Source: Balanoglossus misakiensis
Taxonomy: Eukaryota > Hemichordata
Direction of reading: 5' to 3'
Assembly: GCA_040954595.2 (NCBI GenBank)
Contig: CM082580.2
Coordinates: 4,526,001 to 4,590,000 of the forward strand
Length of the DNA: 64,000 nucleotides
The first letter of the stretch is position 1; each line of letters begins with the position of its first letter. Below the pieces are notes generated by a model. The model worked only from the letters and a program-made list of their open reading frames with translations. It ran no database searches and was not told the DNA's origin. This document shows, piece by piece, positions 36,497 to 50,303 of this stretch. Both the position numbers and the translations under genes were made by a program.

Positions 36497-37277
36497 TCCA
36501 CTTGACACAGGTAAAAATAAAATGTGAGACACAGAATACAATTGTCAAGAACGAAAGGCAGGAGTTACTTCAAGTTGACAACGTGTCAGCCCTCTCAGCT
36601 ATCCAATATTTATGCCCCACTTTATTTGAATATTGTTTAGAAACGTCGCTGCTAATATCATGATTAAAAAAACTGCAGCTTTAAAAACTTTACATAGAGG
36701 TATTCGTGGTTACAACATGACGTTCAGCCTTGAAGACATCAATCTTGGCTATAATGATATTGTCAGTGAAATTGGACAAATTGCTATCTACGGCTTCTAA
36801 AATACATTTTGTATCTCTCTGGCAATTAGTAAGCTCCCATGGCAGTTAAAAGAACGTTAGAATACACTCAACATTTTACAATATAAAAATATAAAGACGA
36901 AATTGTTAAGAGTACACTAAGAAGCATTTTACTACTATACTAAAATATTGATTGTCAAAACTGAGGATATTGGAAACGGTGTTCTGCATATCAAATGGTG
37001 ATTTTGTTCTCTTTCCCGCATCGTGCTAAAAGTCCAGCATTCTGCATTTCAACGTAACCTGTATATATATAATGGCCACTTTCATTCTAGCTGGAACTTC
37101 ATTCACATTTAATTAATTATAACAACGCTGGCAGAACGCATATGGGCTGTGTTGAAAAGCTTAACTCTATAGACATTTTAATGATATGTTCAATGGGGTT
37201 GTACAAGACACTGCAGTTGTATACAGCTCAAAATACCGAGAAAATAGACATAAGTTTTGGCTAAGGCAAGAAAAAAT

Positions 37278-37545
37278 AATATGTGCTGTTCCGATAACAT
37301 GGTTTTTCAAAATAGGGTAGGTCTAGGTAGGTAGGTTTCTCTGGACGCCATAGTGTAGAAGAATGACGTCATAGTTCTTGCGTGATGCGCGTGATTTCGT
37401 CATAGTTCTCCAGTGATTTGCGCAATTTTCATAAATTTTGTATGTTTGACATCCTTATTTTTACTTCCGGATTTACGAAGCTCTAAAAGGTTAGGGTCGG
37501 GAGGGTAAAATTAGGGTAGGTCGGGTAATCGGAACAGCACATATT
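37278..37545. mobile_element. 268-bp inverted-repeat element (family 3)
   Basis: AATATGTGCTGTTCCGAT at the left pairs with ATCGGAACAGCACATATT at the right. Just inside, TAGGGTAGG occurs near both ends (TTCAAAATAGGGTAGG and AATTAGGGTAGG). The interior is non-coding. A diverged relative lies at about 59615-59867. Confidence 0.8.
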
Positions 37546-37616
37546 TTTTTTTTAATTTTGGCTAATGGTTCGGGGTGCATGTAACCCTTCTCTTCGCTGA
37601 TCTCACATTTTCAAAA

Positions 37617-40600
37617 TCACACTGTAGTGTTCATTTCCTGCATGCTTACTTGGACTGTTTTGTCTGTCGAGTGAGAGTCATGACCTGCGTTTAGGACGCC
37701 ATCGGCATCTCCCTCGTCACATGTTCTACTCTTCTTCCTACACGAGCAACTGAAGTTGTTGAATGTTGGGCAGAATGGAATGTACATGGTGACGGAGTTC
37801 CACTTGTGGATCCAGCCGTTCCAGAACGGAAACTCGTAGCACTTCATCACTTCATACCTCACTTCCTGTGCGCGCTCTTCGTCGCCGGTCTTGGTCTCGC
37901 CGAATAATCGCCTCCACTGGGCCAAGCCCCTCTCCTCTTGAGTGCCTGAGATTGAAAAGGCAGGTGTGCATTTTGTATATCTCTTCAATTTTCACTGCTG
38001 GCATGGCAGTCGCTGTGTTGACACCGCGAAACATGAACACCAGTGCAAATGTAAAACTATATCTGCATGCCATCGACAGTTATATCTTTTCTTATCGTGA
38101 ATTTTGGCGCATGCGTGCGTTCGGTCTGCTCATAGTCCCACACACTCACTTGATAATCGTCGATATTGTGATACTTACCAGGAATTGTATTGTCAAGGAC
38201 GAATCCTATGAGACCCCCAACAAACATACTGGTGCTGAGTAACACAGTAATTATCTGATCCAGCTCTTGACTACCTATAGCAAACAAAAAAAACACAAAC
38301 ATACTTTGGCGAATGAAAACATTCTCGCGAGCCACAGTCAATCCCCATCTATCTGCGCTAAAAAGAGGTCATAGTTGACGACGATGAATGACAATCGATC
38401 TTGAGCGATTGAAACCCATCGGTATGACCAGGTATTTCTCTCCTGTCTCTGTTCAGAAAGCTGCCTATCCAACGGTTTATCTTAGACAGCTCGTCGAAAT
38501 ATTTCCTGTCGAGCGTGCTACGGTTAGTGTTTACTATCACCGCCTTAAATTTGACCTCAGTCCTGTGTTCCTGAATACTTACCTGTTGAAATCATGCCCG
38601 GATTTGCAGAAAACCAGTTTGGTATAACCAATCCCATGAAGAAAGAGAAGCCCATAATAAATAGATTCCTCGATGAGTTGAGATCGACAAATTGTAAGTT
38701 AGAAATACCAACTGCGGTTATCATGCCTGAAAATAAGAGCACGTGATAAGGTAAATCATCCCACAATGCAATACGGTTTTCAAGATGGCGGTTAATATAG
38801 CTTTGCCCTATAAATTCACGTTCATACCATGTTGCAATTGCTATTGATGAAAACCACACGCTAACTGTTTATCAACTTGATGATAAACAGTTTCATAACT
38901 GCAAAGATTGGGTTCCATTAAATTTTTAAATCAATTTTATGCACAGCATGTTCAACAATTCTATGAGTGCTTCTAAAAAGTTGCCTGGCGGCTGTGAACT
39001 ATGTTCGATGTATCGAACGGGAACTTACCAAACATAACGCAGAAAACGCCCCCAATAATAGGTTCCGGTATAGTGACGAACAAGGCGCCAAATTTACCGC
39101 ACATACCAAAGATCATCATAAAGATAGCACCGATGAGAATTACCATTCGACTTCCTACCTACATGATAGAGATGAAAATACTTTCAATGGTGCGCCCGTT
39201 CTTGCCGAGGAGAATTAATGCGGTATCAGAATTCATTCACGACAGAAAACAACTTAAGTGGATGGCCTTCGTGTGGGCTGCAGAAATTAAACACTGAATC
39301 ACCTCGTTTCGAGTTTATCGAAAGCATTCTCAGTTCAAATATTCACATTTGTCATGATATTATCGCTACGTTGCTACAGTATGTAGTCATTTGCACAGAC
39401 TTGCCCCTTACCTTCGTTATTCCGATTGCGCCAATATTTTCACTGTATGACGTTGTGCCATTGCCAGATCCCCAGAGTCCCGCCAAAAGACACCCGATGC
39501 CTTCCATGCCAATGCCGCGGTTGACTGCGTGAGTGGGCGGTGGTGGCGCACCAGCCAATCTAGCGCATGCGTAATAATCACCGACGGATTCCACCATTGA
39601 GGCCAGAACCCCCGCCAGTATTCCGAACACACCGGCAGCACTTACAGTTGGTGTGCCCCACTGAACTGTGAAATAACAGAAAGTGTGACACACATATTAA
39701 ACGTCGATTTCAGTGTGTCTTTAAAACAATTTAAAACGGGGACATATCTGCACAGAAACAGACACTGTTGGGCAGTTATGTTCTTTTTCGTGAAGACGTC
39801 TTACGTCATCATGATGAATCAATTGTCAAATTACAAAGCCCCCCCCCCCTATCAAGAAAATTAAGGTCCCATCTTCTATACCCGAGGTGTTGAGTTATTG
39901 GAAGTTTCATAATGATTGTACAGTGTACCCCCAGTGTAATGTGTAGTTTGGCTGCTTACTAGGATACGGGAACCTAAACCATTTGGAATCATGTAGAATA
40001 TTCTCTCTTGTGTCAGTTCTGGCGAGGTAGCCGTAGCTGTTGACGTCGTCCGAGAGAGCATCAGTTATGGTAAGAATATAACACAGCAGCCACGATAGCA
40101 AAATAGCTAGAATTACCTGTAATTAGATAGAAAAACGAACAACGCACAATTATATTATATCATGCTACCACCCGCCATTATGATTGGTTTAGAGCTCACT
40201 CCAGTGATGCTAAGCTACTCGATATAGCACTGGTAACATTTTCGATGCTTATTCGTTAAGAAAGTGGCAATGATACGCACCAAATCAAATTTTAGACTTG
40301 ATATAATACCAATATTCACCCCTTACATCCCGTTTGCATATATGTGTCAAAGTCAGCATATGAAACTTGTGAATAGCAGAAATTGAGTTACCGGAAACAA
40401 CTTGAATATCGGATACCAAACTGGTGTACAGCCTTTTCCTTTGCGCCATCCAAAGCAGGGAATTCTGATATTCTTCATGTACTGAGAAAAGGCGATGATG
40501 AATACCATTGTTCTGTGGAACAACGAAGTGATTCAAGTTAGATCAGTCGGCAGAAAATGGGTGTTATTTTAGTTGTGTTTTCAACACAGAGATATTCATA

Positions 40601-43600
40601 TTGTTCTGTTCTCGGAAACAAACAAGCGGACAATTCCTTTTGTCGGGAACGTTGTAATCGCGCTGCATGATAGAAATTAAAATGCACAAACTAAATGAGA
40701 AAATTAACATATAAATAATCAGTCAACTGAATAAAAACTATTTATGGAACAAAGGTGAGTTTTTTTTGTTATAGTCCGAAAGAAGTTAGATAACACGTAT
40801 ATTGAACTGTGGGACAGTTAATTAAGACTGCACAAAACATAGAATATGATTAGTCCTGTGTCTTGTGCTCAACCTTCATTACATTTTTCTCAATACAACA
40901 AACATCACAAACTTGAAGTATTCACAGTTATCATAAACACGTGACGTTTATCACAATATCCAAAACAATATCAAAAGTCTGTTTCTCTATTTTTCAACAA
41001 ACACTAAAGAGATATTCGGCAAAATCGTGCAAAGTTTGTGTAAACATTAACTGTTAACATACAGCGATGAAATCCCCCAGTGGGTTCCGGCGAAATTTGC
41101 AGCCGCGCCAAACAACGACAGGCCGACCAGAGCGATGGTTGGGGCGATGGCCAGTGGGCCGATGAAACGAAGCAACATGCCAATAATTCCCGTGAAGCCG
41201 ATGAGAACTTGAAAACACGAAGCTACCATGACGGCGCCTTGGATCTGTAATGAAGAGTAATGGGTTACTTTTGAAGGCCGGGCAGGTATACGCTAATTTC
41301 GACGATACCGTTTTCAACTACCGCACAATCCTCTGTATACAAGGTTCTCATAGATTTGCATCATCACCACAGTATATGACACGATGCATGTTGCACACCC
41401 ATTTTAGCTGTTGGTTAATCTATGACAAATATTTCTTAACGCAAATTTAACTTTTTGGTATTACGGATGGGAAATTATAACAGGGGTCATCGAACCTTGC
41501 TCAACCTTTCTCCCGGAGACGATTAAAATGTACGAGTTTTCCAATTATATGTGTAATGCTATTAAAGTAAAGATGAACGTGTTTGTCTACCATCATCGGA
41601 CCGGTGCCAACATGATTAGAACAATCGTGTGTGCGACATTCTTCGTTATGTAATGCGTTGTGTAAATCAATTGGTACATAGGTGATTGAATTGACGGCCA
41701 AAAGCATGCAATTCGGAGCCTACCAAGTGACGCGTACCCACCTCTCTCATTCTGACTTGCCACAGTTCCGTACGCTCAGATGACGTCATATTCCCTAGAA
41801 CCTCTGAAATTGATAGTCGCGGGGGAAATAAGTCACACACAAGTTGCTTTAGTATCTCTCAATAGTCATAGCTGACTCATTCGCAAACTATATTTACATG
41901 TATGTTGATCCAAAAGGTAAAGGTATCCTTTGACTCTGTAGGAATATTTCGTTTACAGTTAAGTAAAAATTATAATTTTACTTCGTATGTGAATATGGTA
42001 GCTAAAATGCACTAAATATGTGTTTATGTTAAAAGTCACGTGTCGTTTTTAATCGTGGTTATTAACAATAACTCGCATCTTGTTTCAACCACTGACCTTC
42101 GAGATCTGGACCAGGCTGAGCAGGACACTGCCATTTTGGTAATGCAAGTAGTGCAAATGTTGGCGTCAGGAATGAGAACGTTCCGCCTTGCACTATGGGT
42201 AATCTAAAATGGAAATTAAATAAGACTTAGTGACCGACACTTAAATATGGTTGATTTCTAAGACTCTGTGGTGTTTTGCAGACGCGTAGGATACCGGGTA
42301 ATTCGTTTATTACTTTTTGCCGTACAGCACAAATACATATTGTACTACGAAACATACAGTATGCAAGAATGCATGCATACTGACAGACACAAACAGACAG
42401 ACAGACAGACAGACATACAGACAGACAGACAGACGAGACAGACAGACAGACATGCAAACTAAATGGACAGACATACATTGGTTTGAAATGTGATCAATCA
42501 CGCGATTTAATAGACACGTACATACATGTACAGACATATAAAGACAATTCAAGTACATACCTGACACCGCAAAGCACTTGTAAGACAGTCGCCATTCCAG
42601 ATACAAAGAATATAGTCCCGATAATTTCACTGCGAGATACATCATCTTTTCCGATGCACAGGGCGTCGCTCAGCAGGATTGGAATAGCGACCGTGGAACC
42701 AAACATTGTCAGATAATGCTGGAGATATGGAGGTAATGAAAGGTGACGATGCAAATATGGCTGCCAACTCAAGATTAACACTCCTGTCTCAACTGATGAA
42801 AAGTAGTAACACTTAACAACAGACACTTTTTCGACGCAAATTCGCGTACTGCCGGAGGTAACACGACGATTGCTGTCAAAATCATAGTCACCACTCTTAT
42901 TGTTTAAATTTATCGTCTACTGGCTGTAACGTCGTAGCTAGAAAAGCACGCTCTCATGCCTTGACACGATTTGTTTGATGTTAACAGTACTACAAATAAC
43001 GTTGAAAGTGAAGACGGTGATTTAGCTGCAGTTTACGAAGCAGAACCACACACACTAAAAAAATTAAAAATAGCTCAAACATCCGCTCGTTTATTTGTGT
43101 TATTTCCATTTAAAAATTCTCAGAATGAATATTTCTGAAACTGGGACTTATTCTTTCTATTTTGGTAAGTTACTAGGTTTGGGAATACGTTGTTGGAAAC
43201 GAATATTTTGCGTTCGTGGCTTCATCGAAACTTACGCATGTAAATTTTACATGTAAGGCAATGGAAAGTGATAGTCGTGCATTGTATCTTGGTAGTTCAC
43301 TACCTTAAGGTTGCTATAAGTGATCAAGAACACAGTGAACTTCAAACACAGTCCCGTATACCTGAAATCCCAGCAATATGCCCAAGTACCACGGTGGGTA
43401 CTCTGTGATGCCATAGGCCACATCTCCCTTCAATGATTCTAATATTTCAGCAGCTTCCTCCTTCGCTGTGCATCGCCTTCTCACATCATTGCTTGCCTGC
43501 AATTCCTGTTGGTTGAAAAATGAATAAATACTCGAGTGATTCAGTTGTCTGCCCACCGACAATTGCAGTTTGTTGTCTATCCGGCGACGGCGCCCATCTC

Positions 43601-43839
43601 TAAACGTAAGTCTGGGACAGCTGTGTATCATTTCGCGATGAAAGCATTTCCCTCGACAAAAGAGTGCCGAGTTTGTTGGGTCATTTGAGGGTAGAGAAAT
43701 AAACTTTGTAATGTTTATGTACATTGTAATCTGGCATAAAAATATCATTGTGCCGGCTGCCTTTGTTGTCACTCACGCTTACCTGTGACGTCACTTCCAG
43801 GTGCACTTCCTTGGTTGGTGTCTGATCCATGGCATCCGT
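37617..43839 (-). CDS. SLC23 / nucleobase-ascorbate transporter (NAT) family, 13 exons
   Basis: A predicted 643-residue, multi-pass Na+-coupled plasma-membrane carrier. Minus-strand exons: 43839-43783 (ATG at 43830), 43505-43362, 42718-42561, 42203-42097, 41803-41742, 41244-41063, 40512-40392, 40116-39960, 39665-39412, 39158-39029, 38726-38583, 38274-38179, 37945-37617. Phases close throughout. Seen: [11 protein letters not shown] before TM1, the TM1 QH motif (Gln64-His65, formed across a splice junction), the [19 protein letters not shown] block, and the NAT signature [10 protein letters not shown] (402-411). Human SLC23A1/A2 carry ascorbate and have Pro at the first signature position; Glu is found in UraA-type and SNBT1-type nucleobase carriers, so nucleobase transport is the better guess. 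The first exon begins after a TTTCAG acceptor, so a non-coding upstream exon is likely. Confidence 0.93.
42381..42452. repeat. (CAGA)n microsatellite, imperfect
   Basis: About 15 GACA/CAGA units with several interruptions, in the SLC23 intron between exons 3 and 4. Confidence 0.9.
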
Positions 43840-46800
43840 CTGAAATCAGAAAAAAAGTTGTACTTTCAGAATTTTTCCCCCTGCTTTTAGTTTTAACTTC
43901 ATTTGGACAGAAGTAAATGTCGAAATCACAATGCTTTATATTCTGAATAAATTTCGAAAGGAATAGGCCTATGTTCTGAGAAATGGTTGAAGACTGACAC
44001 TGGCAGACGTATCCATGCGTGTGGTCCCCATTAACCCGGCGAAGACTTCAATGACGTCAACGTTTACGTATTACGGATACATACCTGTTCAACCAACTCG
44101 TACAAATGCTTTCGTCAATAGGATTTTTCGTTCAAAACAGTGTACTGTCCTATAACAAGGCCCATACAGCAACCGACATTCAACTGTACTATATGTGGAT
44201 GGGAAGTGTGGTGAAAAGGTCTCACACACATGGATTGTGACTCACTGGTCAGAACAGAGTAGCCTATTATAATTGATGGCTTGTACCTTTAATGAGGTCA
44301 CTCTTCTTTGTGAGGTATCGCCCATATGTCCATTTCAAAGTCAACGAGTGAAATATATAGGCCTAGTACAGTGCAGTCACCTTTATCCAGACGTTCCGCT
44401 CTAATTGTGGATTTTGGCTAAAAGTGCAATATCCCCTCGTTGAAACCAAGACCTCATTGTTCACCTTCGTCAATCCGACTTAGAATTAGCGCGACATAAA
44501 GTAACTGTCCTTCGGGGAATAGATACTGGTACCTGAATTTGGGCAGACTCAGCTTTTGTCTCAACCATACGCCGTCTTATCTTATAGGGCCGTGTGAAGG
44601 CTCAACTTGGCCGACATAATTCATCTACACGCGCGAATTGCTTCGGCCTAAATTCAAGGTCGGCCCTGAACCTCCCTTCCTACAGGCCGATGCAGCGTGT
44701 CCACATTGGTTATTTTACGCCGGCCCAGGCCAATCACCGGTGCTACACCGCCGTAAACTGTCCAGTCTAAACCCCCTTATTGACATCCTAGTCCAATTCG
44801 GGTTAATAGATTCAGAAGACACTGGAGAAGATCGGATTGAATGAAAAGTACAGGGGGTCGAAGTAACCAGGTATCGGGGTAGGGGAGACCTGGGTCGGCA
44901 GGATCGGGGGAAGGGGTGTTGAAATTGTTGTGGTCGAAACGGTAACATAAGGGGTCAAATTGACTTGAAGCCGAGTCAACTGCCATACCAACGCTGCCTC
45001 CCACTCGTCGCCTGTGGAACACAGGGCTAAACCTACGTCTGATTGCAATCGCTTTGATGACCCTTGTCGTTTGATGACCCTTTTCTCTGATAGTGATTTC
45101 ATCGCTCAAGTTGGTCGAAGTTCAAGTGCGCGCCAAAACTGTCATGAGCCGCTATTGGCCAACCCCGGGTAAACATTTCCCAGATAAAACTGCCAACGGT
45201 CCCGACCGTTAGTAACACAGTTATTCTACACGCTTACTCCAAATAAAAAAAAAACATTAAAAACATTAAAAAATACATCTAATGGTGTTTATTCCTTGTG
45301 TACAATGTAATTGATCCAGTGTATTGAGCAAATATTTGTTCATTTTCACGGTCGTTTGAACAATGTAACGGATGTCCATTGGATGGTACTGACTGTGTGC
45401 CCACGTAGTTTTTTCATGACCACATACAACTCAGAATACTAGTAGTAAAACAGGTGGCAATTCACCCACGGCGCGATGCTACTAAAGACTTGTACTCTTT
45501 CCCAACAATAACGGATTAAAAGCTGAAGTGTTCTTGTTTTGGTTGTGTGTATGGTGCTATCTCTTACGTCACACTGAGCCCCTTGTTTACAAGCTACGTA
45601 ATAAACAGCACACACAAAAATTAAACGTCGTTTGATATTTGCTACGAGTATAGTAGCCAGTCCCCTCCTTTTCTACAGTCTATGAATGTACCTGTATGGC
45701 ATGGTAGAGACCAAATCGTGCAGTATCTACAACATTGAGTGTAAACACGTGAGACGCATCTGTACTCGCGCCCGGGGAGCGCGTCGAAAAATGAGAAACC
45801 AGACCGAGGGTAGGCTATACCATGATGATTGCCTTGAACTTGCCCCCGTGCCGTTGAATCACTTGTAGTTCGTTAGTGTCATGCTCCATGGTTAGTGGCA
45901 CCCGTGCCCTTGACCATTGTATGAAAAGCTGCCATTTTCGTCAACCGGTCTGGGTGTTTCCCCCCCCCCCCCCAGCATGTACAAACGTGGCCAGAGCGCG
46001 TAGGCCTAATGATTTCCTAGAAGTCCCTTTATCGCTGTGAGTTACATTGCACATAATTCCCTTTCATGCGCAAATTTGTCAGTGTATGCATTGAAAACAA
46101 AGCGTTCTTCAATAGAAGTAGCTCGACAATGGTAAAATTCATGCGTTGTGTGGTTTTAGTTTTAGGCCCGTAACATTTCACTTCTACCATGGAGGTAACT
46201 CCGTGGTTGTGGTATTAGGCTTGTACGAGCATTTCCATCAACACCTCACTATTGTGCACGGTATACCAGTATGCCATGGCTTTTTAAAAGTATGTAGGCC
46301 TATGTACGTCTTCATTAACACAGGTCGTATCAAAAATACAAGTTTAACTTACGTTTTGTGGGATAATTACGGCAGTCCGATTCAGCCACTGTACACATAT
46401 ACTCTCAAAGCCGCCAAACTGCAGCTTCGAAGGAAGCGATGGTCACTTGTAGCTACTTATTGTTAGGCTATCACCCGGACCCCGCGTTTGCACACACTGT
46501 GTATTGGTGTATGACCTCCCAAACCGTGTCCTCTTTTGTAATGCAAATAGGGGCCTATATGAACCACTCTTTGTTGGAGAAGTCATGCTATTTGGGTGTT
46601 TGCGTCAATCAGTCAAACATTTGCATGGCTATCCTAATGACTAATTACCCACGAGTGACATGGCAGAAACAGCACTATTATTAAAGGGGCATTATCAGTC
46701 ACCTTTGACTTTATTTCCTGTATTTTTGTTCCGTGTATCAAATGAAATGTCTTGCTCTACTCCAAAAAGCACACTAAAGTCGCTTTCACACGTGTCACCG

Positions 46801-47242
46801 GGTTAGGACGCTCTTTTAGGTGGGATTATCATCAGTTAGCTGTCGGCGTCCTTACGGTCTGCCTGTGGGCCCTTCTCATCGGATGGCATCAGAACTGGTT
46901 GTTCAATAAATCGGTTCGAGGTTCGGACTATAATTCATTTGTCAACAACAACGATGGTCGTTACACACGTATATATTAGAATGCTGTTTGGAGTAGACAC
47001 AGGAATTTCGCTTTAAAAACTGGGGTCATACCTGACCTACTACTCGTAAACGTATGACGTAAAATTAATACGCTCTGAATCGGGGTCTTCTGAACTGCCC
47101 ATGGCTTGCGTGAAAAGTAAACCAAGTCGGGCGGTGAACACCCGCAAAACTCTTCTGTGGGAGTAGCCACCAGTCTTTGTACCGTTATTTTGTGTGTGGG
47201 CCCCCCCCCCTCCCTTACCCGCCTAATGACCGGCTTCTAACT

Positions 47243-47346
47243 CTCATACTTAACGATGGGAATAGGCCTAGGGGGTCATACATGGCCTAATTTAGAAGTA
47301 GGCCACGTATTACCCCCTAGGCCTATTCCCCATCGTAAAATATGAG
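47243..47346. repeat. 104-bp palindrome centred on TAGGCCTA-type blocks
   Basis: CTCATACTTAACGATGGG and AATAGGCCTAGGGGGT at the left pair with ACCCCCTAGGCCTATT and CCCCATCGTAAAATATGAG at the right; TGGCCTA and TAGGCCA pair near the centre. The arms are about 45 bases with few mismatches and a short loop. No target duplication is evident. Confidence 0.8.
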
Positions 47347-49030
47347 ATTAACACGAAATTACATAGTATAATTTTATTGACCCATTCTTTAACCCCGTTC
47401 TTTACAAGTTTGCTGACAACTGCGACAAATATTAATCTCAATGCAAGATCAGATATTTGTTAGTTACGTAACATCTAATTATAAACCCACTCACTGCACT
47501 GAATTCTATGAAACTTGTTAGTTACACCGTTCTTACATAATCTTGAGACACTATGCAATCTCTGGACAATAAAATACGAATTTGCAATTTTAATGAACAT
47601 TTGTAATTAGTGACATATTTCTGAAATTACTTACTCTATTTTGAGGATTCTTCCTACAGGTACTGATATTTCTGAAAGCTGATTATTATATTAATTAAAC
47701 GTTAATTTTCATATATGCCAACAGGGTATTATTATAAGACCACGCTTTAATTAATACTAGTAACGAATAACAAAACTAAAATTGCCTACAACTTTATAAC
47801 TGCATGGTCTCAAAACTCTGCATGACCATAGAGCCATATTCAAAATGTGATGTACACATTATAACGGCACGCTGGTCCGAGCATGGAGGCATGTTCAGTA
47901 TACACATCTGGTACCGTTATAGATATGAGCTTAAACAATTTTTGGCGCAGTGTTCATGCACATATATCCCCGAGTTCAGAGCCAAATTGAATACGCATGT
48001 AAACAATTTCAAGTTCACATCATGGGGAGAGTGAAGACCCGTACACGCACAGTTTCCCATGAAGAACACAGTGTTGTGCATCTGAGATGACTTCGATAAC
48101 CTCCAGTAAGGTCACCCGCTACATACGGCTATCAGATTACAACCATGCCACACATGTCCGTATTGTAAACATCAAAGTATTAAAGTTTCAACTTACTTAT
48201 CAAGTGTTCAAACAGTCTTATTCAGCCTGTCTCAGACGTTTACCCTGACATAACCCCGTCCACACACTCCGAAACCGCTGTGAGCTTCGTTGCTGTGACG
48301 TCTACGCGCGTCTCCTTTGCATGCAAACTATGTGACATTCAAGTATCGGATAGCACGCTGTCATTCACCCCGAATGAAAGTGATATAAGAGAGAGTATCC
48401 TATCTAGGATGACTTGCAGCAGCAACCAACGGCACCAAATTCAAATCGTCTGACAAGGGGAATGGTCAACCAAAACGAGTTGAATAGTAATTGTGTTAGC
48501 GAAAGAAGTGTGCTGAGTCTTGCATGTAAAATAACATGTCCATATTTCACTTCGTAGAACTAATAAAAAGTAAATATATCGTGCCCACGAGAGCACGAGA
48601 TAATTATGTTTTATTTGCTGTACAAAATGTCCCTTATGGGCTTCATAGGGTATCATCATGTTCCGTTGATATTCTTGAAGCCCGGGCCCGCTGGTTCATT
48701 ACGTTCATCACAACGTCACTTAGTTGCGATACCCGGGGAATGGGCATGTATTTTTTTAGGTATGGGGGGGGGGGGAGGTTCCTCCAATATGAAATTTACT
48801 TATTTGGTGTTTATTCTTAACTTGAACATAGGATGATAAGGCAAACTAACTCACCCCATTATAACGAAGGAATGATTGCATAAAGAATTTCCCGTCCAAA
48901 CATATTAATTTGCATGTATAATGGACATTTTCAATAAGCAATTAAAATCGGGGTTAAACCGACCCGATTAAATGAAAACTGGCAACGGATATAAATCTCA
49001 ACGAACATATCAACTAACGTTTATGTCATA

Positions 49031-49216
49031 TTAAAGGTATACGGTCACCTATGGAAAATTAGTTACCACGGCAAATTGAGATTCAGCCAATCACAGATTT
49101 TCAATGGGTGGCACACGCGAAAAACAGAGCGCCACCATATGTTCTTTAGAACGCTCAAATACGCCATTTCAGCCATATATGGGCGTATGTAAATTGGAGA
49201 TGACTGCATACTTTTA
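49031..49216. mobile_element. TTAA-flanked MITE (family 2)
   Basis: The element at 49035-49212 (178 bp) begins AGGTATACGGTCACCT and ends GATGACTGCATACT, with TTAA at 49031-49034 and 49213-49216. It is in the same orientation as the copy in cyclase A and highly similar to it through GCGCCACCATA-GTTCTTTA. Confidence 0.9.
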
Positions 49217-50303
49217 AATTCGGTTTTGAACTAGGGGTTATGTGGGCATAAATACTGCTCCAACATTTGTTGAAAACTGCCCACAAGAATTTTCGTGTCA
49301 AATTATAGCGATATCTGTCCAATTACGGGGGACACGTGCAGTACAAACTGGTAGTCATTGATTCAGGAAGATGACTGGGCCCGACTAGCCCCGGGTCAGT
49401 GTTGGGATTTTTCATTAGCTGTCTGTCTCCTCTGAATGGTCTGGTTTTGTGAAAATACTACGAGGTTAAAAATACCTGGAAATAAATAGAAACACGCCAA
49501 CAATCACACATGTTTTAAACACCAAACTATGGATTGTTTTTCTTTTATTTCTGGCTGAAAACAACCTGCCTGTTTCTCTTTATTTGGCATATCGGCCATA
49601 AAGCCGACACGAATGTAGGGATACATAAAACTTATTAAAATGCAAATGAGAATATGGCATAGTGACACGAAGATCAGGAAAACGGAGACAGCCAATGGTA
49701 CCATTTTGCCACGTCAGCTGCCATGCATGACTTCTCATAATAACGTCTCCCTCCAGAAAATGTGTGCTCATGAAAATATTTAACTTTTTTCATAAGAATA
49801 GCACATGTCAGAAACATTTTGTTCTATTGTTCACAAACCAAGCTATTATTGCTTACAATGAAGCCCTATCAGATCTAAATAATTCACAGTTACAATTCTA
49901 ACAAAATGTCGCACCGTGAAAAGTTTAATTACATGTGGGCTACACACTTTCCAAAGTAGCTTACTACTCGGTTTTGAAAACATCTGTACATCAAAAAACG
50001 CAGCCGCAGTGTCTACAGGTGATGATGAAATTTACACAGTACGCTAGTCATTGAAATAAACGCTGATTTAACCAAGAAAATAAGATATTTCCTGGTCCAT
50101 ACGAGGCATCATGCAAATATATTGCATGACTCATGTCTCGTTCGAAAGTATTTTGCATATAGAAATGTTTGTTCTTCTGGTTTGATCGAAAGGTTCATAA
50201 GGTTAGAATGAAATAACATATGTTAGAGATTACGTATATTACCGGTACAGTGTTGAAACCACAGTGATAAATTAAAAATGGCGGAAATATAGCTGGTTCG
50301 TTT

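Larger units (their letters stand above)
34874..37616. other. Intergenic region between cyclase A and SLC23
   Basis: Convergent 3' flank of two genes. It contains the presumed cyclase 3' UTR, a family 2 MITE (36326-36492) and a separate inverted-repeat element (37278-37545). No coding exon was supported; the short open frames have no family features. Confidence 0.55.
43840..50303. other. Intergenic region upstream of SLC23 and downstream of cyclase B
   Basis: 6.5 kb without a supported coding exon. It may contain non-coding first exons and the promoter of SLC23. It holds a palindrome (47243-47346), a family 2 MITE (49031-49216) and several C or G runs. Open frames at 44638-45109 on both strands (up to 110 codons) were examined; they overlap in several frames, match nothing I recognise and lack a splice-compatible link to SLC23. 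Confidence 0.5.

Noticed and set aside
37617-43839. Labelling the SLC23 gene as a vitamin C transporter (SVCT)
   Set aside because: The signature motif has Glu instead of the Pro typical of SVCT proteins, so only the NAT family is called.
44638-45109. Overlapping 96-110-codon frames on both strands upstream of SLC23
   Set aside because: Considered as a possible first coding exon of SLC23. No donor in a matching phase links them to the exon at 43783-43839, several frames overlap, and the sequences are Pro/Ser-rich without family features.
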